The notes under the pieces were generated by a model that ran no database searches, was not told where the DNA came from, and was given only the letters and a program-made list of their open reading frames with translations. Both the position numbers and the translations under genes were made by a program. A DNA stretch of 64,000 nt from Halobacteriales archaeon QS_4_66_20 (lineage in GTDB: Archaea > Halobacteriota > Halobacteria > Halobacteriales > Haloarculaceae), in NCBI GenBank assembly GCA_003021015.1, contig PXRK01000023.1, positions 48,164-112,163 of the forward strand, written 5' to 3'. Of the stretch, positions 50,441 through 59,300 are shown in pieces (within the stretch, counting starts at the first letter, position 1; every line of letters begins with the position of its first letter).

Positions 50441-51661
50441 TTACCGTGGCGCTTGTCGGTAGATCAGGTTGCGCTGGACGGGGTTGGTCCCCTCGTAGAT
50501 GACGGGGACGCGGACGTCGCGGTAGACGCGGGCAATCCGGCGGTTCGTGAGCACCGAGCGGCCGCCGTGGAGCTGCATCCCGCGTTCGGCACAGTCGACG
50601 GCCGCTTCGGTCGCGGTGGCTTTCGAGAGTGCGGCCCAGTAGCCGGGCTGGTCGCCGTTCGCGACCTTCTCGGCGGCCCGCCAGGTCAGCGCCCGCGCGG
50701 ACTCGAACTCCATGCGCATCTCCGCGAGGTCGTGCTGGACGGCCTGGAACTCGTTGACCGAACGGCCGAACGCCTCGCGGTCGTGGACGAACGCGGAGGC
50801 CTCCTCGATGGCGGCGGCGGCCAGCCCCAGCCCGTGACCGGAGACGACGACGCGGCCGTGGTTGAAAAACTCCGCGAGCATGTAGAAGCCGGCGCCCTCG
50901 ACGCCGATCAGGTGGTCCTCGGGGATCCGGCAGTCGTCGAACGTGATGTGGGCCTGTTTCGAGGCGCGAAACGCCATCTTCTCGGGGATGTGCTCGGCGT
51001 CGTAGCCGTCGGTATCGGTCGGGACGATGAACAGCGAGTAGTTGCCGTAGCGGTTGTCCGGATCCGACCCGGTCTTGGCGTAGACGGTCACCCAGTCGGC
51101 CTCGACGCCGTTGCCGACCCAGTACTTCTCGCCATCGAGCACCCACTCGTCGCCGTCCTGGGTCGCCTCAGTCGACGCAGGGCTCGCCGAGTCCTGCTCG
51201 GCGGTGTCTTTCTCGGCGGTGTCTTTCTCGGCAGTGGTCGACATCCCGGCGAGGTCGCTGCCGGTGTCGGGCTCGGAGACGGCGAGCCCGGTCCGCTGCT
51301 GGTTCTCGGCGACCGGCCGGATGTACTCCTCTTTTTGCTCCTCGCTCCCGTGGTCAACCACGATCTCGGCGCCGAAGCTCGCGAGCTGCAGCGTCAGCGC
51401 GATGCCGCCGTCGGCGCGGTAGAACTCCTCGGCGATTGCGAGCACCTCCGAAAGCGAGAGTCCGCGGCCGCCGTACTCCTCGGGGATGTCTTGGGCGACC
51501 AGCCCCGCGTCCATCCCCTCCTGGAGGATCTCCTCGGCGTACTCGCCGCGCTCGAAGTACTCCTCGGCGTTCGGCGCGATGTGTTCCTGTGCGAACTCCC
51601 GCGCTTCCTGTTTGACCGCACGAGCCTCCTCCGGGACGATGCTATTGTCGAGTAGCTCCAT
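50441..51661 (-). CDS. Acyl-CoA dehydrogenase
   Basis: 406 residues. FAD enzyme making the enoyl-CoA double bond in fatty acid or branched-chain catabolism. Seen: IPEEYGGRGLSL, the signatures TGLAVSEPDTGSDLAGM and QLHGGRSVLTNRRIARVYRDVR, and the conserved IYEGTNPVQRNLI C-terminus where the base or specificity loop lies. Residues about 139-155 carry TAEKD TAEKD TAEQD repeats encoded by a 15-bp tandem repeat, inserted in the middle beta domain. Start after AGGAGGAGT. Confidence 0.93.
   Translation of the reverse strand: MELLDNSIVPEEARAVKQEAREFAQEHIAPNAEEYFERGEYAEEILQEGMDAGLVAQDIPEEYGGRGLSLSEVLAIAEEFYRADGGIALTLQLASFGAEIVVDHGSEEQKEEYIRPVAENQQRTGLAVSEPDTGSDLAGMSTTAEKDTAEKDTAEQDSASPASTEATQDGDEWVLDGEKYWVGNGVEADWVTVYAKTGSDPDNRYGNYSLFIVPTDTDGYDAEHIPEKMAFRASKQAHITFDDCRIPEDHLIGVEGAGFYMLAEFFNHGRVVVSGHGLGLAAAAIEEASAFVHDREAFGRSVNEFQAVQHDLAEMRMEFESARALTWRAAEKVANGDQPGYWAALSKATATEAAVDCAERGMQLHGGRSVLTNRRIARVYRDVRVPVIYEGTNPVQRNLIYRQAPR
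51191..51240. repeat. 15-bp tandem repeat inside the acyl-CoA dehydrogenase gene
   Basis: Three units of GTCTTTCTCGGCGGT-type sequence (first two nearly identical, the third diverged) encode TAEKD, TAEKD and TAEQD. The surface loop between two beta strands tolerates this; it is a simple in-frame expansion. Confidence 0.7.
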
Positions 51662-51807
51662 ACTCCTCCTGCGTGTTAGCCAAAAATAAAACCTCAGTTC
51701 GGTTGTTGCTTGCGGTCGCCGACGCAGGCCCGGATGTACAGGAATCTGTCCAGTATCCGAGAAACGCGACGTTTTCAACAGTACAGCCCGTTGTGTGAGT
51801 AGCCACC

Positions 51808-52851
51808 ATGTTCGACGAGGGAACGGGCGCCGGGCGGGAGGACCTCGAGTGGTGTCACGAGCTCGTCGTGGACGTCTCACGGACGTTCTCGCTGACGATC
51901 AGCCAGCTCGAGGCGCCCCTGTCACACGAGATCTGCCTGGGGTACCTGCTCTGTCGGGTCCCCGATACCATCGAGGACAGCGCCCGGCTGGCGCCGGCTG
52001 ACCAGCAGCGGCTCCTGGCCCGCTACGGCGAGGCGCTCGACCCGGCGACAGCCGCGTCGATCCAGGAGTTCCGGGAGGCGGCAGCGCCCTGGGTTCCCGA
52101 CAGCCCGGGCAGCGAGTGGGAAACCGTTGCGAACGCCCCGCGGATCGTCCGCACGTTCCGGCGGCTGCCGGCGTCCTCCAGGGAGGTAATCCGGCCGGCC
52201 GTCGGCGAACTCACCGACGGGATGGCCCAGTTCGTCGGCCGTTACGCCGACGCCGGCGGGTTGCGGATCCGGACCATGGAGGAACTCGAGGAGTACTGCT
52301 GGTACGTCGCCGGTACCGTCGGGACGCTCGTCACCGGCCTGCTCGACGATGAGGCGCCCGCGCTCGTCAGAGATCGGCTGTGGGACACCGCCCGCTCGTT
52401 CGCGCTCCTGTTGCAGCTCGTCAACGTCGCCAAAGACATTGCCGTCGACTACCGCGAGGAGAACAACGTCTACGTCCCGGGGGAGCTGCTCGCCGCTGAG
52501 GGACTGTCCGCCGCCGATATCGCCGACCCGGACAACGCCGCGGCGTTCGTGCCGGTGGTCGAGACGATCGTCGACCGGGCCGCCGGCTACCTCGACGACG
52601 CCCAGCGCTGGATCGAGGCGATGCCGCTCGCCCGCGGCAACAGCCTCGCCGCGTGGACGATTCCGTTCCTGCTCGCCGTCGGCACGCTCCGGGAGCTGCG
52701 CACGAGGCCCGAGGACGTCATCGCGACCGGCTCCGTGAAGATCTCCAGAGCGGAGGTCGGGGCGGTACTCGCACGGTTCGCCGGCGACGACACGCCCGCG
52801 CTCGGCGCGCTCCGCCGGCAGATGGAGACAGCGCCGCTGCACGAGCGCTGA
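51808..52851 (+). CDS. Squalene/phytoene synthase family protein (squalene synthase-like)
   Basis: 347 residues, all-helical prenyl synthase. The first Asp-rich motif is VPDTIEDSARL with SRTFSLTISQL before it; the central YVAGTVGTLVTGLL and the second motif NVAKDIAVDYREENNVYVP are clear. The wording of the motifs (SRTFSLTI, KDIAVD) is closer to farnesyl-diphosphate farnesyltransferase (squalene) than to phytoene synthase (CrtB), but I cannot exclude the latter. Squalene is an abundant neutral lipid of haloarchaea. Confidence 0.85.
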   Translation: MFDEGTGAGREDLEWCHELVVDVSRTFSLTISQLEAPLSHEICLGYLLCRVPDTIEDSARLAPADQQRLLARYGEALDPATAASIQEFREAAAPWVPDSPGSEWETVANAPRIVRTFRRLPASSREVIRPAVGELTDGMAQFVGRYADAGGLRIRTMEELEEYCWYVAGTVGTLVTGLLDDEAPALVRDRLWDTARSFALLLQLVNVAKDIAVDYREENNVYVPGELLAAEGLSAADIADPDNAAAFVPVVETIVDRAAGYLDDAQRWIEAMPLARGNSLAAWTIPFLLAVGTLRELRTRPEDVIATGSVKISRAEVGAVLARFAGDDTPALGALRRQMETAPLHER

Positions 52852-52949
52852 CCGGGCTCGCCGCCCGCTGGTTCGCTCGCTTGCGTCGTCGACTCCGTCC
52901 CCACAGCGGCTCCAAAAGCGTTTAGCCGGCGGCTGCCGAACCGCGGGTA

Positions 52950-54428
52950 ATGGCACAAGCACAGGAACAGGGGGAGCTCGCGGTGGTGATCGGGCTGGAG
53001 GTCCACGTCCAGCTCGAGACCGACACCAAGATCTTCTGTGGCTGCTCGACCGAGCCCGCCGAGGAGCCCAACACCCACACCTGCCCCGTCTGTCTCGGGC
53101 TGCCGGGCGCCTTGCCCGTGCTCAACGAGGCCGCCGTCGAGGCCGCCGTCAAGGTCGGCAAGGCCATCGACGCGGAGATCCCCGAGCGGACCAGGTTCCA
53201 CCGCAAGAACTACTACTACCCCGACCTCCCGAAGAACTTCCAGATCACCCAGTACGACGAACCGATCTGCCAGGCCGGCCACCTCGAGTGCACCGTCGGC
53301 GACGAGCGCCGGACGATCGGCATCGAGCGCGCCCACCTCGAGGAGGACCCCGGCAGCCTCAGACACAAGGGCGGCTCCATCGACACCGCCGAGTACACGC
53401 TGATCGACTACAACCGCGCCGGCGTCCCGCTGCTGGAGATCGTCACCGGCCCCGACTTCCGCGGCGCCGAGGAGGTCCGCGCGTTCCTCGCGAAACTCGA
53501 GGAGGTGCTTGAGTACCTCGGCGTGTTCGACGCCGCCCGGGACGGCAGCCTCCGGATCGACGCTAACCTCTCTGTGGTCGACGCCGCGGAGGTCGGCGAC
53601 GACGGCGAGATCGACCAGAACGTGGTGGAGAACGCCAACCGGACCGAGGTCAAGAACATCTCCAGCCACAAGGGCGCCGAGAAGGCCCTCGCGTACGAGG
53701 CCCAGCGCCAGAAGAACGCGATCCGCCGTGGCCGGGCCGTCGAGCAGGAGACCCGCCACTGGGACGAGTCCCGCGGCATCACCGTCTCGATGCGCTCGAA
53801 GGAAGAAGAGAAGGATTACCGGTACTTCCGCGAGGCCGACCTCCCGCCGCTGGAGGTCGCTGACTGGAAAGAGAAAATCGAGATTCCCGAACTCCCCGAC
53901 GCCCGCCGCGAGCGGTTCCGCGAGGAGTACGGCCTGAGCGCGGAGGCCGCGGACAAACTCACGAGCACCAAGCAGGTCGCGGACTTCTACGAGGCAGTCG
54001 CCCAGCAGTTCGACCCCGACCTGGCGGCGACGTGGGTCGCCGACGAACTCCTGGGGGAGCTGAACTACCGCGACATGGCGATCACGGCCGTCGAGGAACG
54101 GCTCGACGAGATCGAGCGCCTGGTCGAACTCGTCGCCGACGACGAGATCACCGCCAAGAACGCCCGCGAGACGGTGCTGCGGTCGATGCTCGACGACGGA
54201 CGCGACCCCGACACCATCGTCGATGAGGAGGGGCTGGGCAAATCCGGCGGCGACGAAGTCCAGCAGGCCGTCGAGGCGGCGATCGAGGAGAACCCCGACG
54301 CAGTCGGGGACTACCACGACGGCGAGGACGGCGCACTCAACTTCCTCGTCGGACAGGTGATGCAGAAAACCAGGGGATCGGCCGACCCTGGCGACGTGAA
54401 CCAGTTGCTGCGCGAGGCGCTGGACTGA
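52950..54428 (+). CDS. gatB: Asp-tRNA(Asn)/Glu-tRNA(Gln) amidotransferase subunit B
   Basis: 492 residues. GatB binds the misacylated tRNA and phosphorylates it before amidation with GatA and GatC. Seen: VIGLEVHVQLET, the zinc cysteines CGCS and CPVCLGLPGALP, the signature YYYPDLPKNFQITQYD, and the C-terminal YqeY-like tail (ALNFLVGQVMQKTRGSADPG). gatA and gatC are not adjacent. No in-phase features are odd. Start ATG at 52950; a TATA-like box is not clear. Confidence 0.96.
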   Translation: MAQAQEQGELAVVIGLEVHVQLETDTKIFCGCSTEPAEEPNTHTCPVCLGLPGALPVLNEAAVEAAVKVGKAIDAEIPERTRFHRKNYYYPDLPKNFQITQYDEPICQAGHLECTVGDERRTIGIERAHLEEDPGSLRHKGGSIDTAEYTLIDYNRAGVPLLEIVTGPDFRGAEEVRAFLAKLEEVLEYLGVFDAARDGSLRIDANLSVVDAAEVGDDGEIDQNVVENANRTEVKNISSHKGAEKALAYEAQRQKNAIRRGRAVEQETRHWDESRGITVSMRSKEEEKDYRYFREADLPPLEVADWKEKIEIPELPDARRERFREEYGLSAEAADKLTSTKQVADFYEAVAQQFDPDLAATWVADELLGELNYRDMAITAVEERLDEIERLVELVADDEITAKNARETVLRSMLDDGRDPDTIVDEEGLGKSGGDEVQQAVEAAIEENPDAVGDYHDGEDGALNFLVGQVMQKTRGSADPGDVNQLLREALD

Positions 54429-54463
54429 TGGCCGGCGACGTGAACGAGGCGCTCGCCGAATGA
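54428..54463 (+). CDS. 11-codon ORF bridging gatB and the methyltransferase
   Basis: ATG overlaps the gatB stop (TGATG at 54426-54430), the frame encodes MAGDVNEALAE, and its TGA overlaps the next gene's ATG (ATGA at 54460-54463). It resembles the gatB C-terminus GDVNQLLREALD, so it probably arose by a small duplication. It may only couple translation. Confidence 0.25.
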   Translation: MAGDVNEALAE

Positions 54464-55251
54464 CCGACGGGGATTCGGCCGCGCCCGAGACAGACGACGA
54501 GTGGGACGCCGACGCGTACGACGACCAGCACAGCTACGTCCACCAGTACGGCGGGAGTGTGCTGGAACTGCTCGATCCCGAGCCCGGCGAGCGGATCCTC
54601 GACGTGGGCTGTGGCACGGGCCACCTGACTGCCGAGATTGCCGAGCACGGCGCGGTGGTCCACGGCATCGACGCCTCCGGCGAGATGATCCAGGGCGCAC
54701 GCGAGCAGTACCCCGCCCTCTCCGTCGAGCAGGCCGACGCGCGGCGCTTCGAGGTTGAGGAGCCGTTCGACGCCGTCTTCTCGAACGCGGCGCTGCACTG
54801 GATTCCCGACGAGGACCACGACGACGTGCTGGCGTCGCTCTCCGACGCGCTCGTCCCGGGCGGCCGGTTCGTCGCGGAGATGGGTGGGACCGGCAACGTC
54901 GAAGCGATCGTCGAGGCGGCGACCGCGGAACTGGCCGAGCGCGGGTACGAGGCCCACCCGCCCTGGTACTTCCCGGGAATCCACGAGTACACGCCCCGGC
55001 TGGCGGCCCACGGCCTCGAACCCCGCCGTGCTGTCCTGTTCGACCGGCCGACCGAGCTCGACGGGGCGGAGGGCATCCACGACTGGCTCGGGATGTTCGG
55101 CGACTCGCTGCTCGGCGAGGTGCCGGACGCAGAGCTGTCGGCAGCCATCGAGGGCGTCGCGGATCGGCTCCGCGAGGACATGTACGACTCCGACCGCGAC
55201 GTGTGGGTGGCCGACTACCGGCGGCTCCGGTTTCTCGCGGTGAAGGAGTAG
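54460..55251 (+). CDS. Class I SAM-dependent methyltransferase
   Basis: 263 residues. SAM motif I ILDVGCGTGHL (about residues 47-57), acidic HGID after strand 2, motif II-like FDAVFSNAALHWIPD. The latter, FSNAALHW, is characteristic of trans-aconitate 2-methyltransferase (Tam) and its relatives. The substrate is uncertain. The first 20 residues are an acidic haloarchaeal extension. Probably co-transcribed with gatB. Confidence 0.85.
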   Translation: MTDGDSAAPETDDEWDADAYDDQHSYVHQYGGSVLELLDPEPGERILDVGCGTGHLTAEIAEHGAVVHGIDASGEMIQGAREQYPALSVEQADARRFEVEEPFDAVFSNAALHWIPDEDHDDVLASLSDALVPGGRFVAEMGGTGNVEAIVEAATAELAERGYEAHPPWYFPGIHEYTPRLAAHGLEPRRAVLFDRPTELDGAEGIHDWLGMFGDSLLGEVPDAELSAAIEGVADRLREDMYDSDRDVWVADYRRLRFLAVKE

Positions 55252-55301
55252 GGACGTCGACGGTCCGTCTCCGTCTGTCATCGCAAACGAGTGGCCGCTG
55301 A

Positions 55302-55377
55302 TACAGTCGTGTGTGAGTATTTTCATACTGGTGGCTGTACGTACGTGAAAATCCGCACGGATTTTCGTCCGTCAGTA
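55302..55377. mobile_element. MITE-like element, short 76-bp copy
   Basis: Left end TACAGTCGTGTGTGAGTATT, right end read inward TACTGACGGACGAAAATC; flanks TGA (55299-55301) and TCA (55378-55380), the only copy with unlike flanks. The TCA is the stop codon of the minus-strand coiled-coil gene. It contains a perfect internal hairpin GAAAATCCG-CA-CGGATTTTC at 55347-55366. Confidence 0.65.
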
Positions 55378-56199
55378 TCAGGCCCGGTCGGCCAGCGCCG
55401 CCAGCGTGACCGCCACACCGACCAGCGCGAGGGCGGCGCCAGCGGTCAGATCGGCGCTCTCGCTGCCGAGCGCGCCGGCGCCGCCGTCGAACGCGATCCA
55501 GGCGCCGTAGCCGACGCCGGCGGCGACCAGCGCCGCCCCGGCGAGCCCGGCGAGGATGGCGCCGGTCGGCCCGAGCCGGCCCGGCTGTCTGTTCTCCTCG
55601 TAACGCTCCAGCGTCGACCACATCACGGCCTCGACGTTGTCCTGGAGGTGCTCAACCTGGCCCTGCAGGTAGTTGTTCAGCGTCTCCTCGTGCTCGTCCA
55701 GCTGCGCTTTCCGCTCGTCGAGCTTCTGCTCCTGGGCCTCAATCTCGCGTTCGCGCTCGTCGAGCGCCTGCTCGCGCTGGTTCAGGCTGACCTCCCTGTC
55801 CTGGAGCTGTCCCCGGAGCTCCGAAAGCTCCTCCCGGCGCTCGTCGAGCGCCGCCTCGCCCTCGTCGAGTTGCCGTTCCCGCTCGTGGAGGGCTGTTTCA
55901 CGCTCGTCGAGTTCCTCGGCCTGCTTCTCGATGCCTTTCTCGCGCTGGTCCAGCGCGCGCTCGCGCTCGTCCAGTTCGGCCTCCCGGCTGTCGGCGACAT
56001 CACCGTCGCCGCTGGGTGTCCCCTCGCCGTCCGCGCCCGCCGTCCCCGCCGGCGGTGCGTCCTCGTCCCCGCTCTCGCCTTCGGGCGTGACCCCGTCGCC
56101 CGTGCCGTCGGCTGTCGCCCCGTCCGCCGGTTCGTCACCGTTCGCGGCGCTCTCGGCGGGCGGCTCGTCGGAGTGCTGGCGGTCCGTTTCGTCGACCAT
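55378..56199 (-). CDS. Coiled-coil protein with C-terminal membrane anchor
   Basis: 273 residues. Residues 1-70 are acidic, Gly/Ala-rich and probably disordered. Residues about 72-175 are near-perfect 7-residue repeats (LDERERALDQREKGIEKQ, LDERETALHERERQLDE), a long coiled coil. Two hydrophobic helices end the protein (AILAGLAGAALVAAGVGYG and AGAALALVGVAVTLAAL). It would form an anchored cytoplasmic rod; function unknown. Start MVDETDRQ is chosen for composition. The stop codon lies in the element's flank. Confidence 0.75.
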   Translation of the reverse strand: MVDETDRQHSDEPPAESAANGDEPADGATADGTGDGVTPEGESGDEDAPPAGTAGADGEGTPSGDGDVADSREAELDERERALDQREKGIEKQAEELDERETALHERERQLDEGEAALDERREELSELRGQLQDREVSLNQREQALDEREREIEAQEQKLDERKAQLDEHEETLNNYLQGQVEHLQDNVEAVMWSTLERYEENRQPGRLGPTGAILAGLAGAALVAAGVGYGAWIAFDGGAGALGSESADLTAGAALALVGVAVTLAALADRA

Positions 56200-56391
56200 A
56201 CGCGACCCAACATGCCGGAACACCGTTATACTATCGGCGCTGCCAGGTCGTTGGGGAGCCGTGAAACCTCGCACACACGCGACACGCACGCATCGCGCAC
56301 GCGCCGTGCACACCCGCGCTGTCTGTCGGTTTCTCGAAAGGCTTTAGAGGGGATCACGGCATAGGGGTGACAACGAGACGGTGACCCCCAC

Positions 56392-59300
56392 GTGCAACTC
56401 ATCATCACCGAGAAGGACAACGCAGCCCGGCGGATCGCCGAGATTCTGAGTGACGGCAGCGCGACGGCGGAGCGCCACAACGGCGTGAACGTCTACCGCT
56501 GGGGCGGGACGCGCGTCGTCGGCCTGTCGGGTCACGTGGTCGGGCTGGACTTCCCCGAGGAGTACAGCAACTGGCGCGACGTCGAACCGGTGGAGCTGAT
56601 CGACGCGGAGATCGTCACCGAGCCCACCCAGGAGAACATCGTCGGCACGCTCCGGGCGCTCGCGCGGGAGGCCGGCGAGGCGATCATCGCCACCGACTAC
56701 GACCGCGAGGGGGAGCTGATCGGCAAGGAGGCCTACGAGCTCGTCCGCGAGGAGATCGACGGCCCGATCAACCGGGTCCGGTTCTCCTCGATCACCGACA
56801 ATGAGGTCCGCGGGGCGTTTGCCGAACCCGACGAGCTGGACTTCGATCTCGCGGCCGCCGGCGAGGCCCGCCAGATCATCGACCTCATCTGGGGCGCCGC
56901 CCTCACTCGGTTCCTCTCGCTGTCGGCCGGCCGGCTGGGCCAGGACTTCATCTCCGTCGGCCGCGTCCAGTCGCCGACGCTGAAGCTGATCGTCGACCGC
57001 GAGCGCGAGATCCAGGCGTTCGAGCCCGAGACGTACTGGGAGCTGTTCGCTGCCCTCGCAAAAAATGGGGAGGGCTTCGAGGCGCAGTACTTCTACGAGG
57101 ACGACGACGGCACCGAAGCCGAACGCGTCTGGGAGCAGGAGGCCGCCGAGTCGGTCCACGAGAAACTGCGAGCCGCCGAGGCGGCGACCGTCACGTCGGT
57201 CAGTGAGCGCACCCGCACCGACAGCCCGCCCGAGCCGTTTAACACGACCGCCTTCATCAGCGCCGCCGGCTCGCTGGGCTACTCCGCCCAGCGCGCCATG
57301 TCCATCGCCGAGGAGCTGTACACCGCCGGCTACGTCACCTACCCCCGCACCGACAACACGGTCTACCCCGACGACCTCGAACCGGACACACTTCTGGATT
57401 CCTTCGTGGGAAGTACGGGGTTCGGCGAGGACGCCCGCTCGCTGCTCGAACTGGACGACATCGAGCCGACGCGGGGCGACGAGGAGACGACCGATCACCC
57501 GCCGATCCATCCCACGGACGAGCTGCCGGCGCGGGGCGATCTGAGCAGCGACGAGTGGGAGATCTACGAGCTGATCGTCCGGCGCTTTTTCGCGACCGTC
57601 GCGGAGCCGGCGACGTGGGCGCACCTGCGCGTGGTCGCGGAGGCCAACGGCTGCCGGCTGAAGGCCAACGGCAAGCGGCTGGTCGAGGCGGGCTACCACG
57701 CAGTGTACCCCTACGCCAGCACCAGCGAGAACTACGTCCCGGCTGTCGAGAAGGGCGAACGGCTGACGCTCCGCGGCGTAGAGTTCGAGGAGAAGGAAAC
57801 CCAGCCGCCGCGGCGGTACGGCCAGAGCCGGCTAATCCGGAAGATGGAGGAGATGGGGGTGGGGACGAAATGCTTGGCTGCAGATACGCCGGTTCTTCAT
57901 CGTAATCAGGACGGAGATATTATTCGAACTCCAGTTTCCGATCTGTTCACTGAAGAATCTATCGTACTGGCGGATGGTAATACGGACATTGCAGTCAACG
58001 ATAGAGGGCCGACAACGCTTTCAATCGAAGAAAAGAGTAACCGCGTGACTGAACGACAAAAGACACTAATAAGCAGGCGCCCACTCGAATCCCACGAACA
58101 GGTCTTCCGGATCACTACGGTGAACGGTACCTTCTCAGTAACCACTGATCATCCGATCTACCGGAGTACTAGCGACGGATTCGAAGTCGTTCCTGCTTCC
58201 GAAGTTTCTCGGGGCGACTGTTTGTTGTCTACTCGCCAGGAGACCTCCATCGACTACGAGGGAGACGCCTCCATCATTACCTGGCCAGAATTTGCTTCTT
58301 CGTGCGATATCTCTTCGAAGCTGTACGGTTCGAATTGCGGGAACCGGATTGCTGAAATCCGAAACAAACGGAACGAAACCCAGTATGAATTGGCCGGCCG
58401 GGTTGATGTGGATCGGACGGCGCTCAGTGACTACGAGAACGGAAAACGCGACGTGCCGGTATGGATTCTCGGAGAACTCGAGATTCGTCCCGAAACACTC
58501 CATGGATTGAATTACGATTTGGAGTTCGAGAACCCGTTCCCCCTTTATTGGAGTCCGGAACTCCTTCGGATAGTAGCGCATCTCCTTGGAGACGGATCGA
58601 TCCACGTAAACGATGAAGAGAACACTGTTGATGTCCGGTACCACAATACCGACCACCGTCTCATCAGCCAGTTTGTTTCAGATATCCAGACTTTATTTGG
58701 GTTTACTCCGACTGTCTCTGAGCGAGATGGCCGGAAAAATCATCATAAAAGACGGTATCAAGTGAATCTCCCTGGTGCCGTAGGACGGATTCTGAAGTAT
58801 ATTCTCGATACAGTGGTCGCACAGGCCTGTCCAGACATCCCTGAACAGTTAGAGGCCTTGTTTGTCGGCGCACTGTTCGACGACGAGGGGCACATCTCAC
58901 GAGAGAGGAAAATCTTCATATCGAATACTGATCACGGATTGCTCGCTGGAGTCTCGGAAATGCTTGAACGGATGAATATAGAGGCCAAGCTTGCGACGAA
59001 TCAGCACAAGCTCCATGTGAGGGGACGACAAAACGTCGAGCGGTTCCTCGATATCATACCCATTGCAGCTGATGAGAAGTTCTACCGTGGTCTTGATGCA
59101 CTTCGAGAGTACGACGTAGTCAAACGCAAGGCACTACTACTCGAATTGGCAGCTACTGAGCCGAAGAGTTCCGAAGAACTTGCGACACGTCTCGGAATCT
59201 CTCGAGGTCGGGTGAACGCTTACGTCCGAGAATTACGTGATGCGGGACACTTGGAAAAGAAGGTCGAAGGGAGTAATCGATCTAAGGATGGGCTTCGGAC

